DNA of 64,000 nt from Amanita rubescens (lineage: Eukaryota > Basidiomycota > Agaricomycetes > Agaricales > Amanitaceae). The notes below the pieces were generated by a model. That model saw only the letters and a list, made by a program, of their open reading frames with translations, was not told the DNA's origin and did not search any database. The position numbers and the translations under genes are program-made. Positions 49,604 through 60,527 of the stretch are shown here, one piece after another. The stretch covers positions 124,001 to 188,000 of the forward strand of contig WION01000015.1 in assembly GCA_015039365.1 (NCBI GenBank), in the 5' to 3' direction. Each line of letters opens with the position of its first letter. The stretch's first letter is position 1.

Positions 49604-52164
49604 TCATTCTCGCCCAGCATGCCCCTTGCGCCGAGGCGCGTCTTTATACCACTCAGGCACCACATTAGCCCTAGGCACCGCCCGCCTACGCAGCTCTCTC
49701 ACGTCTTTCTCCTCTTGCTCTTCCCTTTCCCTTCGCTTCGCCTCTCTCTCCAGTTCCATTTCTTTCTCCTTCTCCTGGACCATAGCGTTGTACTTTTCTC
49801 TTTCCCTAGCTCGAGCATCCGTGTGTAGCTCAAACGATATAGGGATGGTAGGCACAATATTCTCTTTTCTCCGCGTCCGTGATTCAAGAAGTGAATGTTG
49901 CGCTTTGAAGTCTGGTGGTGGTCGATAATGTGTGTACTTGAATTGAGATCGCGTCATTGACGCAACAGAACGCGAATTAGATAAAGATGATGATGCCATA
50001 GCTGATTTTGATGTTCTGAGTAAGCTGACACTCGGAGGGTTCTGGTTCCGAGAGTGCGAACGCAACTTGGGCCCGGCACGCTCAAACGGCAACCTTTGCT
50101 TTTGCCCTTCAAGCCGAAATTGAAATTGGAAATCAGCAGACTTTGTGGCGTTTACGTGACTAGACGCGCCCTGGAAAGATGGTTGTGATCAGATTACCGA
50201 GGAATTAGACGGATGGGGTGATAAAGGGAGGAATAAAATGAAACAAAAATGCAGATATATCTCGATCGATCTAACCATCAACGTTAGACCGAGACCAGCC
50301 CATGGCGTCATATAAGCATAAGTCGCGGACCTATTATAACCAACGCTCGAAGTGAAATGACTTACCTGTTGAGCTAAATGACCGGCAACATCGTTATTGC
50401 GGCTGCTGTCACCTGCAACAGAGAGGCTTGCTTGACGAGATTTCGACGTAATATTTACTAGTTGATCCACAACTTCTTCACCTTGGAATGTATCAGATTC
50501 GGAAATCGAATCCTCTGGACCGGGCGGAGACGGAGCATTGTCTTCTGCGTCAAAACGCAGTCTCAGCGGCGACGCGCTTTTGCTTCTGTTTGGACACTTC
50601 TGTCGTCTGCGCCAGGCCTGCCCTCGGTTCAACCAATCTACGTCCCCGCGCCCTGGCAGTCTTCTGATTATGCTCTTGACTACTTGACGATGCCAACGGT
50701 ACAGCAGTAGCAGTTGATGACGATAATTGTGACGACCTCAACCTTGAGCCAGAGCTAATGCGACGCCTAACCACGCTGCCGTGGCTCTTCACGTCTACCT
50801 TTGGAGCTGCATTTCGACGTCCGTATGGGCCCGCTCGGATTCACAGAGTCCGGCTCCTTGGGTGTGATAACCCGATTTTGAGTCAGTTCGATGCACCGTT
50901 TTGCCTTTTTTACTTTGCCCATTGTAAGGGTCGGTTGCTACTGCCGATACCGGTCTTTTGCGTGACTGCCGCATGGGCGACATCAGTACAGCAGACGAAG
51001 AGCTTGGTACCGGACCTTGATCATCCAGGTTTGCATTTGTAACCAGCCTTTCGAGGTGATAACTGCGATAGGGTCAGCGGTGTCACGAGGTCGTCCCGTT
51101 GATCATTCTTGGTCTCGACTTCTGATATATTAAGCACTTCATTCCTGTCAGAGTTTCCATCTTTGTCTGTTTCAGCACTTTTAGTGGCATCAAGGAACCA
51201 TTGACCAAAATTTGGGAAAACATAGATAGTAATGATTAGGTTACTTTCTTAATGCGAATCCAAGAAAGGGTAACATACCTGATAAGGTTTTGGCTATTCG
51301 TGATATCTTGCTTACCGGTTGTATTTTCAGCGTTCATGTCGGTATCAGGGCTAACCGGCTCGCCACCATCGTCACATGGACTTGGTGAGCTTGACGAATG
51401 CGGTTCGCCTGCCGGAACGGATTGGGCCAATATAGGGATTCCAGAACGTGGTTCATTAATGCTCATCAGCGCCTCTTTCTGGATTGGGAGAACCTGTGAT
51501 GGATAGAACATCAGTAGCATGTTGTTAGGGCGGCTTACAAAGGATGACGGAAACGCACGATTTCGAGTTTAGTTGGAGTCGGCATATCAGAGTTTAATGG
51601 AGAGCGATTCCCGGATTCCGTATGCTTATCAGAGCTGTAGCCATATTGTTGCTGCTGCGTAGAGGCATCAGAAAGTCCGTCACTTTCTCCCAGCATCTCA
51701 ATTTCTGCTCTGAGGTTTTCTAGCCTCGCGACAGCCGGGGACGCTTCAGGACGGGGTAAATTCATTTCCCGAGGAGGCAACGGTCGCTTGGCTGTGGAGC
51801 GCGTCGTTCTCGGCGGAAATGTAGATGTTGCCTTTGGCGTTTTCAATCTCCTGGTGACAGCGGCTTCATGATGGCGGACATTCGCCCGAGTTGGTGATGA
51901 CGTTTCGAACAGTTTTGGCGGAGAAGAAGCAACAGATGCGCAGTCGCCCGTTCTGGTCCTCTGATGACCAAGCATAATCGGTTCGGCATGGTCGAGAACT
52001 GTGGTTCTGGGCAGGGGAGCGGGTGTGGTTAAAGTGTAGTCGTTAACGTCCCGCAAGAAGTCATCTTCCGCTAGCAGATATTCTTCATCGCCCTTGACGG
52101 CGTCGTTGATTTGAAATGAGAAAGAAGCTTCTGATTCATGCTTGGATCCAAGGCGCATGGTCAT
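49604..52164 (-). CDS. TPX2-like microtubule/spindle protein (multi-exon)
   Basis: Spindle assembly protein of the TPX2 family, which binds microtubules and in animals activates Aurora A. Exon 1 is 52164 to about 51560 (start MTMRLGSKHESEASFSFQIN; the second Met is an alternative), followed by exons near 51506-51290, 51200-51010 and 50900-50350. The last exon runs from about 50160 to 49604. The C-terminus has PDFKAQHSLLESRTRRKENI, VPTIPISFELHTDARARERE and a long Arg/Glu coiled coil, ending VVPEWYKDAPRRKGHAGRE; this is the TPX2 C-terminal domain. The middle is Ser/Pro/Lys-rich. Near 50550 the reading frame seems to change at an in-frame TGA (see findings), and some internal splices are unresolved. 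Confidence 0.8.
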
Positions 52165-53963
52165 TGAGACGAGACGGAAATTAAAAAGCGAGTGTCGCCT
52201 ATTCTCGATCTACAGCTTGGTTAAACTGGTTGACACACCGATGTGATGCCGATACATACGCAATGTCTTTAGTAAAACCTTAGAGTGCTCTTACGATTGA
52301 GAATATCGCGCGAAGTAGAGAACAAGGAAAAGTCGGCCACGTTCAAGTTGTCAACAACGCGCTCAGCGCGTTCAGTCAAAAAGTCACGTGATGTTCCGGA
52401 CCACGCGTTCACCGGTCGTCCAACTGCCATTCTGAGGAAACTTTCGCCGCAAACTTCTGAGTGTTCATCTCGGTGACACGCCGCAGGCAACCGCTAATGG
52501 TCCTTAAAGTTGCCTGTTGTGACAAGAGATAGAAGCCGTCGCTTCTGACGCTTCAGGGTACGATTTTCACGGTGAGTTCGATGCGTTTTATTGGAAGTAT
52601 ATTTATTTTTATCTATTCCATGCATTCTGTCACCAGTCTGTCTTGCTGCGACATCCGCAGAGGATGCACAAAGTGCGCCCAACCTACCGCGTGTCTACAA
52701 CCATCAAAAGCTTGTACGACAGCTTTACCACGAGCATACATCATATGAATGCCACGCGTTTCGGGACGGCAGCGGTTTGTGCGGCATGATGCAGAAAAAG
52801 CCAGACCCTTTGGCAACGTTTTCATCCGGTCGCCGTAACTTTCGGCGTAGATGCTTCTATGCGGCGTGTGTCTCTTGTCCTTTGTCCTAGCACCTTCCAT
52901 TCACATAAACTATCATTCGCCACTCGTCAATCTTATTCAGAACCAATGCAGCTGTTGGTGGATTCGCCACTGCACGCTTGCTGGCATGCCGCCTTGGGCA
53001 TCAAATGTGCCACCCGACCAAGCAGTTCCTGATGCCAGGAATAGAAACTCACAATTAAGTAAGTAATTCTTACAATCCCGGTATTGCTGTTGACATTGCG
53101 GCTCCACCGGCGGATGGATCTATCCCATGAATGAACGACCTCTATTAATTTTCAGGCGTACCGTGCGCCACTCCAGCCACCCGTGGTGAAAACACTACGT
53201 CGCATTGATGACAAGAAATTCTACATATCCTCTCTACGGCCTCCGACTAATCCTGATAGAGGACAAGACTTTACCCTGGCATCGTCCCTGTGCTTTGCAT
53301 AGTCTCACGCTGATGCGCTTCTTGTAAAGGAAGAGATTGTGTCGTGTCATCTCATCGTCTGCATTGGCGCAGTTTCTCCATTGATGCATTTCACATCATC
53401 TTTCATCAAGATTAGGCTCCTTCCTCGGGTCCTTCCGCTCAGCGCCATCCTGCATTCTGAAGTAAACTAGTGAACATTGATACAAAGCTAAGCGAAGGCA
53501 GTGTTTAGAAATCCTTGTATTGGTATTTGGTATGCTTTTATGGGTGTTTTTCGCACATGTATACTATCCTTTGTAATACCTCTCACTCCACAGCAACGTG
53601 AAAATTTATGAGCGTTTGCGCCTGTACTAGTCCCAGAGTCTTGGTAACCAAACGTGTGCACGGTTAAGGGTCAATTGCTGCCATTTCTTAGTACATATAA
53701 CCATTTGAACAACGGCCCCCCCTTGGCTCCGAACAAACGTGATGCTTGTCACGCCAACGGTGTAGCCCATTGGGTGTAAGCATAGAGAAATGGGGTACAA
53801 CTTCAGTTGGCCCTACGGACGAACCGATGAAAAAATTGGGGTTGGAAACCCCGGTGAATCATACATCCGTGTTCTAGATTCTATACACGCAACGCCCGCG
53901 CCAAGTAGAGCCCATCTCCGTCGTTTGGATACATCCAAAGCATCCGACGGCTTGAACACGCCG
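52165..53963. other. Intergenic, nothing recognised
   Basis: Short frames only, on both strands, with no family-like composition or conserved motif. The left edge must hold the TPX2-like promoter; the right edge is the 3' flank of NIF3. Confidence 0.5.
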
Positions 53964-55166
53964 TCACACGACCTTCAACGGATGCCTGTCCATACGGCTG
54001 ACTAACACGTCCCCTAGTCCCACATCTTCTTCGCCTTGAGTTTGATCAAACTCGCTCCGCAGCTTCGCTGCAAGAATGGGAAGGTAGCCACGCTCAGTGT
54101 TTGTATGCCCACCTGATCAAGACCAGAAGTTAATGTAATGTTACGACGTGATACTTAGGTGAGGACTGACATATCATGACGTGTACTCCTTCTGAAACAG
54201 CAGCTAAAACATCGTGCTAGATTAGAAGGTTAGTGCCGTAAGATCGTAATGGAATCGAAAGATAATGAAAACACGATGGACAACGAAAAACTTACATGTG
54301 ACATTTCTCCCGTCAAGTAAACATCGGCTACCTGTCCTTTGAGCATAGAACCTCCTGAACCAGCGCATATAGCCACCGTTTGGACAGTTGACCATTTGCG
54401 GTTTTCTGAGGGAGCCCCAATTTGGACTGGACAATTGTCATCAGTTACACACGCTTATTGAACCTGAAGGAACCAAGAACTCAACTGTAGTCAATATTGA
54501 GATGTGCTTTCATTCTCTTGACCAATAGTTCCATAGTGATCGGATCGACTAGTTCAACCAGCCTTCCTTCAGCGCCCTCTGGACCGATGTCTGTGTCAAG
54601 AAGCGGCCTCACTGAGCCATTTTCTTCCCTTTCTAACACACCCTTCGCGAGCCAATCATTGATGCCACCATAGACAGAATCCAACGCAGAATGTGGACTA
54701 TAGACGGATATCCCGTGAGCTGCACAGTTTAAGAGTGATTTTTGGAGCGCGTTTGCGAGTGTAAAGGCTTGAAGACCTTTGAAGATGGGTGGGTGATATG
54801 CTACTAAAACCGCCGCGTTGGACGATACCGTTTCCTCCATGACTTCAGGGGTCAGGCTTGAAAAAGGACTTAACGAGAACCGATAGATTGTCTCAATGTG
54901 GCGCACTCAATAGGTCAACATCACGTCCTTTCTTTTTGGGTTAACGATAGGTGATTCTGCGCCAAAATGTTCGAGAATAGTCAAGAGACCTGATGACAAT
55001 CCGATAAGCTGATCCTAACCTAGTAGTAAACCAACCTAGTGGGGTTTTCATATTAGCAAGCTTTGCAGTATTTTGCGCGCCTCACGTTATCCCAACTAGC
55101 TGCCAATCGCAAAGGAGCAATACGCTCCATTGCTCGACATACGACTTTCACAATAGGAGGAGCCAT
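53964..55166 (-). CDS. NIF3: NIF3/DUF34 family protein, with one +1 frame break (about 280 aa, 7 exons)
   Basis: Widely conserved metal-binding protein of uncertain biochemical role. Exons: 55166-55086, 55035-55020, 54956-54907, 54856-54486, 54426-54296, 54216-54171, 54112-53964. Family marks: MERIAPLRLAASWDN, VGLLLE, NAAVLVAYHPPIFKGLQ (metal ligand His), HGISVYSPHSALDSVYGGIN, and MICGHTNTERGYLP with its His/Glu ligands near the end. Exon 2 is a 16-nt microexon. The exon sum is 844 nt, one more than a multiple of 3: in exon 3 the frame ...DVMLTY meets a TGA, while the conserved continuation DLTPEVMEE is in the +1 frame. Everything else is intact. It may be a recent pseudogene, a sequence error or a recoded gene. 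Confidence 0.88.
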
Positions 55167-56963
55167 TTACAGGTTCGTTCAGAATCCGACGTCAAATTAT
55201 GAGGAGCCGATACAAGTTCCTGACATGCGTGTGACAAACCGCCACGAGTTTATAATTATGGCACGCGATCTCCTCAACTAAGTTGAAAAACTCGGGTCTT
55301 CGACTCATAGTCTCATAAATCTCAATACCCCGCTAATGACTTAATGACCCTGGGTCAGTTTCAACTCTCTAAAGCCGATCCTTATGTCTTTTTTTCGGTC
55401 CCATTGCAACTCGTGATTAACCTTGTGCGGAATAATCCGTCCTCGAGAGCCAACATGTCACCTGTCTGCTAAAGGCGAAGAATAACCGCCATTACCAAAC
55501 GAAGTTTGCGCAGTTAACGCGCGTAAGAACATCATCCATCATCCGAGATGACGGTGTCTTGAACGTTGAAACAGGTTACAGGCACAAACCAGATGGTTCT
55601 TTCGGATTCGTCGGGCCTGTGCGTCTTCGAAGACGCGTTCGACAACGAATTTAAATAGGATGCCCCGTGGGGTACGGTCGTTTGAAGCCCAGCATTGTGG
55701 CTCAACCATACCTTGACCCCCGCTTAAATTAATTGCAATAAGCGAGACTACTTTCCGACGAAGAATGCGAGATGGTTTCCATATCGCTTCCTGGACCTTG
55801 ATCAACTGTCATATTATGCTCCGCGACTATGGACGTGGGGCCCAGAGGATGCGACGGCTGCGATCAAAATCAAAATCAGGCTCATGGACAATCCAGCAAT
55901 TTCGAGAGAGAGCATTCTCGCGGTCGAAACAGTAATTGGTCACCTGCTTTCGACGCCACGGGACGTTCTAGAAAGGCAAGATCCGAAAAGTTTGGTGAAC
56001 GATGGGCATGCAAGCTGGACCGAACCAGCAGACCGCTTAGTATGCTACGCTCTTTTTGGCCTTGAGTCTAATCCCTGATTTTGCTCAGTGTTTACTCCAC
56101 ATGACTTGGAATTTGTTCGCGCGTCACGAGCTTGGGTTTTTCTCCACCTGGATGACGCTCGCTTTAACTCGTCCGTAGTATTTGGTCGGCCGACTACTAT
56201 CGACGCGTCCGCGGACCATCAGGGACTTGGTATTCAGACGGCAAAGCATATTCGCAGCGCGCTTTTTTCCTGAGCGGAACTGTCACCTCTGCGGCGTGTC
56301 CCGGCGATGTCACATCATGACAGTGGGACTATGACGCATTCACCCGCGGTGTCGCCCTGATCTTCCTCTGCGTTGAAAATTGATTCAAGGTGGCGTAGTC
56401 CAATCACGGTTGCTTGTCATAAGCGGATTGTCACTGAGTGTTAAGCATCATGATGTTTACTGATGACGAAACTGCCAACCCTAGCTTGCTTTCCGATTTT
56501 TGGCTATGGGAATACAAACTTCTCGGTAGTAGTGGAGCAAGCATGCTCACGTCAGCTAGCCCTCACGCCGAGCACTCCCCACACCCAGGGTCTGGCGATG
56601 GAGCTATCGCAGGGTAGCAAAAGGAGATCAATGATAAAGTGTAGCGCAGCAGCAGAAGAAGATATGTATATGTTTGACATACATGTCTCGCGTCCCTATG
56701 GCTAAACCAATTCAGAAATGTGTCCTTGGGCTTGGGAAGTCAAACCACTTCGTAGATGTCCGAATGTTTGGTAGATACCACCATATGTCAAATGATGTCA
56801 CACAAGAAGTCTGTGATGGGAACCACATCCCGGGAGTTCCCTTGCGATAAGGTTTTTTCAGGTCATTTGTTTTCGGTCAATACCGAGTATACAAGTGCCG
56901 CCGCAATCTAAAATACTAGTGTAGAATAACGTTACGGGCTTCCATCGCCTTGCTCCTGTGGGA
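55167..56963. other. Unassigned region with coding-like plus-strand segment 55728-56078
   Basis: The plus frame 55728-56078 is open for 116 codons without an early Met; its translation (YFPTKNARWFPYRFLDLDQL, then SYYAPRLWTWGPEDATAAIK) has strong protein character. A second frame, 56088-56273 (DLEFVRASRAWVFLHLDDAR), follows 10 nt later. I cannot join them by a good intron and recognise no family, so this is either an orphan gene with missed exons or a relic. From 56300 to 56960 I see nothing. Confidence 0.35.
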
Positions 56964-59037
56964 CTATCTATCAACTTCGCTGTTGGGACCAAAAAATCAG
57001 ATATGTTCCCCATGTAGACGAGTGTTGAATAACATACCCGAACACAAGATCCTACAGCATTATTAGCGTTACCATTGATTGGTATAAGTGATAAGCTTAC
57101 CATAGTTCCAATGATAGCAACAGCGTCAGCCAGCATATGCTAGAATAGAAGTGGAGTTGGTTAGTGTGAATATTTTAAAATTGGATAAACTAGCTGACAT
57201 CTACGAATGACATCAGAACCAGATCATAAACTTGGAAAAGGAAACGTACTTCTCATCATAAAGTCAGATCCAGCCAAATGAGCGAAGCCTGGTGCACGGA
57301 TACTACATCTGTAAGGGCGGTTCGTCCCGTCACTTGGACCATATTACTCCAAGCTCTTTCTAAGAGTAGCGGAGAACGTACGATACGAGGTATACGCCCA
57401 TTTCTCCTTTAGGCGCCTCTATAGCGCTATAAGTCTCTCCTGGAGGAACTGAATACCCTTCACTGAAGATCTAGATAATGAACGAATCGGTATAATATGA
57501 TCATTGTCAATTTGTTCGCCTAACCTTAAAGTGGTGGATGAGGGATTCCATGCTTTCCTTCATTGAAGCCCTTGGTGGTGGAACCAGCTTGTGGTCATCC
57601 ACTTTGAAGGCACCTGGTGTGATCTTGTTCAAGCACTGAATCACTGTTCGTCAACACATATACGGCTAGTACATGAATAGAAAATGACCTGGCTGATGAT
57701 TCGGAGTGATTCTCTCATTTCCTGAACTCGGCACAGGTATCGGTCGTAGCAGTCTCCATTCTTCCCGACGGGGATATCAAAGTCGACCTATTAGAGGGTA
57801 AATAACTGATGATATCAATGCGCTGAAACGGAATACCTCGTCATATTTATCGTAAGGCATGACCTTCCTGATATCCCAGGGAATTCCGCTCCCGCGAAGC
57901 ATGACACCGCTGAAACTGTAATCAAGCGCTTGTTGGGCTGTGACAAGGCCTATTCCGATAGTTCTTGCCTTCCAAATACGATTTCCAGTAACGACTTCTT
58001 CAATTTCGTCTATCCGACTTCCATATTGGGTTGCCCACTTGAAGATATCAGTCTAGTAGGCCGTGGGGAAGGTCGAATGCTACCCCACCAGGCCTAACAT
58101 AAGCGGCGTGTAGGCGTGCACCGGAAACTCGTTCGTAGAATTCCATGAGTTTCTCGCGTTCTTCAAATCCCCACAGGAAGGGCGTCAAACCGCCGACATC
58201 CATGACGTGCGTCAAGATGGCCATTAGATCTAGCTCCAAAATCAGGAAATGAAGGCTCCATGTTGGATTTTGACGCACGGTTTAGGATACGAGTAATTTC
58301 GCCAAACAGGGTTCGAATCCATTTGGCGCGGTCTGGTACCTCCACGTTTAGTAGCTTCTCTACAGCCAATGAGTAGCAAAGTTCATTTGTCACTAAGACA
58401 TTGTTTTCAGAAACATGCATATAATATTGACTGATATACATACTCATTGAAACGTAATCAAGACGGTCAAAGTAAGGCAGAGCTTGGAGATACGTCTTGT
58501 ACTCAATGAGCTTTTCTGTACCACGGTGTAGAAGACCGATATGCTGCAATTTTGTCAGGGAGAAATACAAATGACGTAGCAAGGTAAACCTACAGGGTCT
58601 GCGCGTAGAATTTCCTCTCCGTTCAATTCCAGAATCATACGGAGCACACCATGTGCAGCAGGATGCTGTGGCCTGTGTTTGTCATTTATTAACATAAGTC
58701 GACATACGTGCTCCTATATATTGTCACGCACCCAAAGTTGACTTATATATATGTGATCGGTCAACCTGAACACTGATATAGAATACACAGACTGCTCACC
58801 AGTAAAATGCCTCATCTTTCTTTCTTGCTCAGTCCCACGCTCCTCTAGAATTTCAGCCGTTGTCATCCCATGAAGATCCTCAACGGTATGGTAATCAAAC
58901 ACAGTTTTCTGTGGTTCTCGTGTTGCAGGCTCCGCCTGGCGAAGTATTGTTGTAGACAATTTTCGACATGTAAGCCTCGACGCTGTGGTTGGCACTCTAG
59001 TTGACCGCGCTAAGGAGCGCAGGAACACGGAGGCCAT
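56964..59037 (-). CDS. NDUFS2: Complex I 49-kDa subunit NDUFS2, with one +1 frame break
   Basis: Quinone-site subunit of mitochondrial NADH dehydrogenase. First exons: 59037-58800, 58741-58732 (10 nt), 58672-58594, 58543-58444, 58392-58279, 58229-57837; last exons 57139-57101, 57051-57038 (14 nt), 56979-56964. The presequence is [20 protein letters not shown]. Conserved core: [76 protein letters not shown], and the invariant end FGEVDR. Exon 6 is 393 nt, one more than phase allows: HGLLD is followed by TGA (58050-58048), and the conserved [15 protein letters not shown] resumes in the +1 frame. No other defect is seen, so the break is either recoded, an error or a new mutation. Confidence 0.95.
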
Positions 59038-59133
59038 GATCGAACGTCGGAATTTGGCGGGAAGGCGTGACAATTCTCTGTGACGCGTAGAGAAGGGTTG
59101 TGTGACACGGCGGTAGCAGGCCATGCAATCTCA
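59038..59133. promoter_or_regulatory. Very short divergent promoter, NDUFS2 / MRH receptor
   Basis: Only 96 bp separate the two start codons, so transcription starts probably lie inside or near the opposing gene's 5' end or 5' UTRs are very short. No TATA box is evident. Upstream in-frame Met codons of both genes overlap this space but encode no family-like sequence, which supports the starts chosen. Confidence 0.65.
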
Positions 59134-60527
59134 ATGCCTGGAAGGCGCTTCGCTCTATTCTCCCTGTTGCTCAGCACGCTCTGTTCCCTAAGTGCTGCGG
59201 AAGAGAAACCTTGCACGGTACATGGGAATGGAAAGTACTACGACTTGAATCCTCTCAGAGACAGGTAAAGTGTTTTCATAATATCCCTATATTCCATCCA
59301 ACTAACAAGTGCAGTAAGGACTATGATTTGAAAACACTCGGAGGGCTACCCCTCGTCTTGAATGTCTGTGGTGGTGTCCACAGAGATCTTTTCGGAAACC
59401 ACGACGAAAGCCCAGCAGGCTTCGTCCGAAGGGGTCACGGCGATTTCTCTATTGGGTATGCACAAGTCCCACTCCATGCCGAGACACGTTTGAATGACTA
59501 GTGTTCGGTACAGAAAGGATAATCAAACTTTGAGCCTGGTGGGGTCCAGTCCCAGATTGGTCCTGACTGATGGGTCGTATTGCAAGACCAGCTCAGATGA
59601 AACAATCCAGAAAATGCGCGCTTCGACAGTTATCGACTTTGTATGTGATATGACATTCGGCCCAGGAACGCCTCGTTTGATTGCACAATTTCCGCCCATT
59701 GATGAGAACGCTGCTTGCGCGTTTTACTTTGAATGGAAGACACACGTGCGTTTTAATGATCCACTTGCCCAATCCAACTTAGTTGACTTGGTCCATAGTA
59801 TGCATGTCCTACAAGCGAGAGTGCTGCATGGGGATTCTTTTCCGCACTGGCCGTTCTGTGAGTAAATCTCTCCAGGTACCCAAAGTTTGAATCTTTACTT
59901 ATAAGATATAGTGTCCTTGTCATCGTGATGGCTTACACAATATTTGGGACCCTATACAATCGTTTTGTCCTGCAACTGCGGGGATTTGATCAGATCCCCC
60001 AATTCTCCCTAGAAAGCATGAAATATCACGCGCGTGAGGCGATCGACTGGTTTAAAGACATCATGACGATCATGTACGAAAATAATCAACGAAGAGGGTC
60101 TGATGGCGGCGGATTACCGTTCCGAAGGCCAGGGAGCAGCTCAAACGCACCCAATCCATTCAGTCACCACACGCAGTCCAACGCTGGAAATGAATTCGCC
60201 CGGCCTCAGGCGAATAGGACCGAATCTACAACGAGACGTCCCGATATCAACCCTGTATCTCATCAGCATCAAGTACAGGTGGATTCGCTTTCAATTGGGT
60301 CGTCAACTCAACAACAACCGGCTTCTGTTCCAACGCCACAACAGAAAGACAAACACAAGGCTGGTGATGTTCTTCTTAAGGAATCAGCACCCCAAGAGAA
60401 GCAGGAATTCACATTAGATAATGATGATGATGATGAACTTGAAGAAGAAGAGATGGACGCTATGAATAGCAGTTCGTCGCAGTCCGTAGCAGCGTCGGCA
60501 ACTCAAGCGCGGCGTAGCGGCCATTAG
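59134..60527 (+). CDS. Mannose-6-phosphate-receptor-like (MRH domain) type I membrane protein (396 aa)
   Basis: Probable Golgi/endosome sorting receptor of the CD-MPR, Mrl1 and Atg27 superfamily. Exons: 59134-59264, 59315-59455, 59502-59745, 59799-59857, 59912-60527, in phase. Signal peptide MPGRRFALFSLLLSTLCSLS; lumenal MRH domain with paired Cys (EKPCTVHGN, VLNVCGGV, GSYCKTSSDE, VIDFVCDM, ENAACAFYFEW, HYACPTSES). One TM helix, about residues 182-204 (FFSALAVLLVLVIVMAYTIF), then GFDQIPQFSLE, typical of fungal members. The cytosolic tail is about 170 residues, Asn/Gln/Ser-rich with a late acidic cluster (DDDDELEEEEMD) that could act in sorting. The first Met at 59080 would precede the signal peptide and is not used here. 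Confidence 0.88.

Noticed and set aside
56858..57136. Apparent C-terminal extension of NDUFS2 in an unspliced frame
   Set aside because: With the 14-nt microexon and the final intron the protein ends exactly at FGEVDR followed by TAG (56966-56964).
58300..58320. tRNA B-box-like GGGTTCGAATCC
   Set aside because: It lies inside conserved NDUFS2 coding sequence ([12 protein letters not shown] on the minus strand) and no A-box or cloverleaf can be drawn around it.
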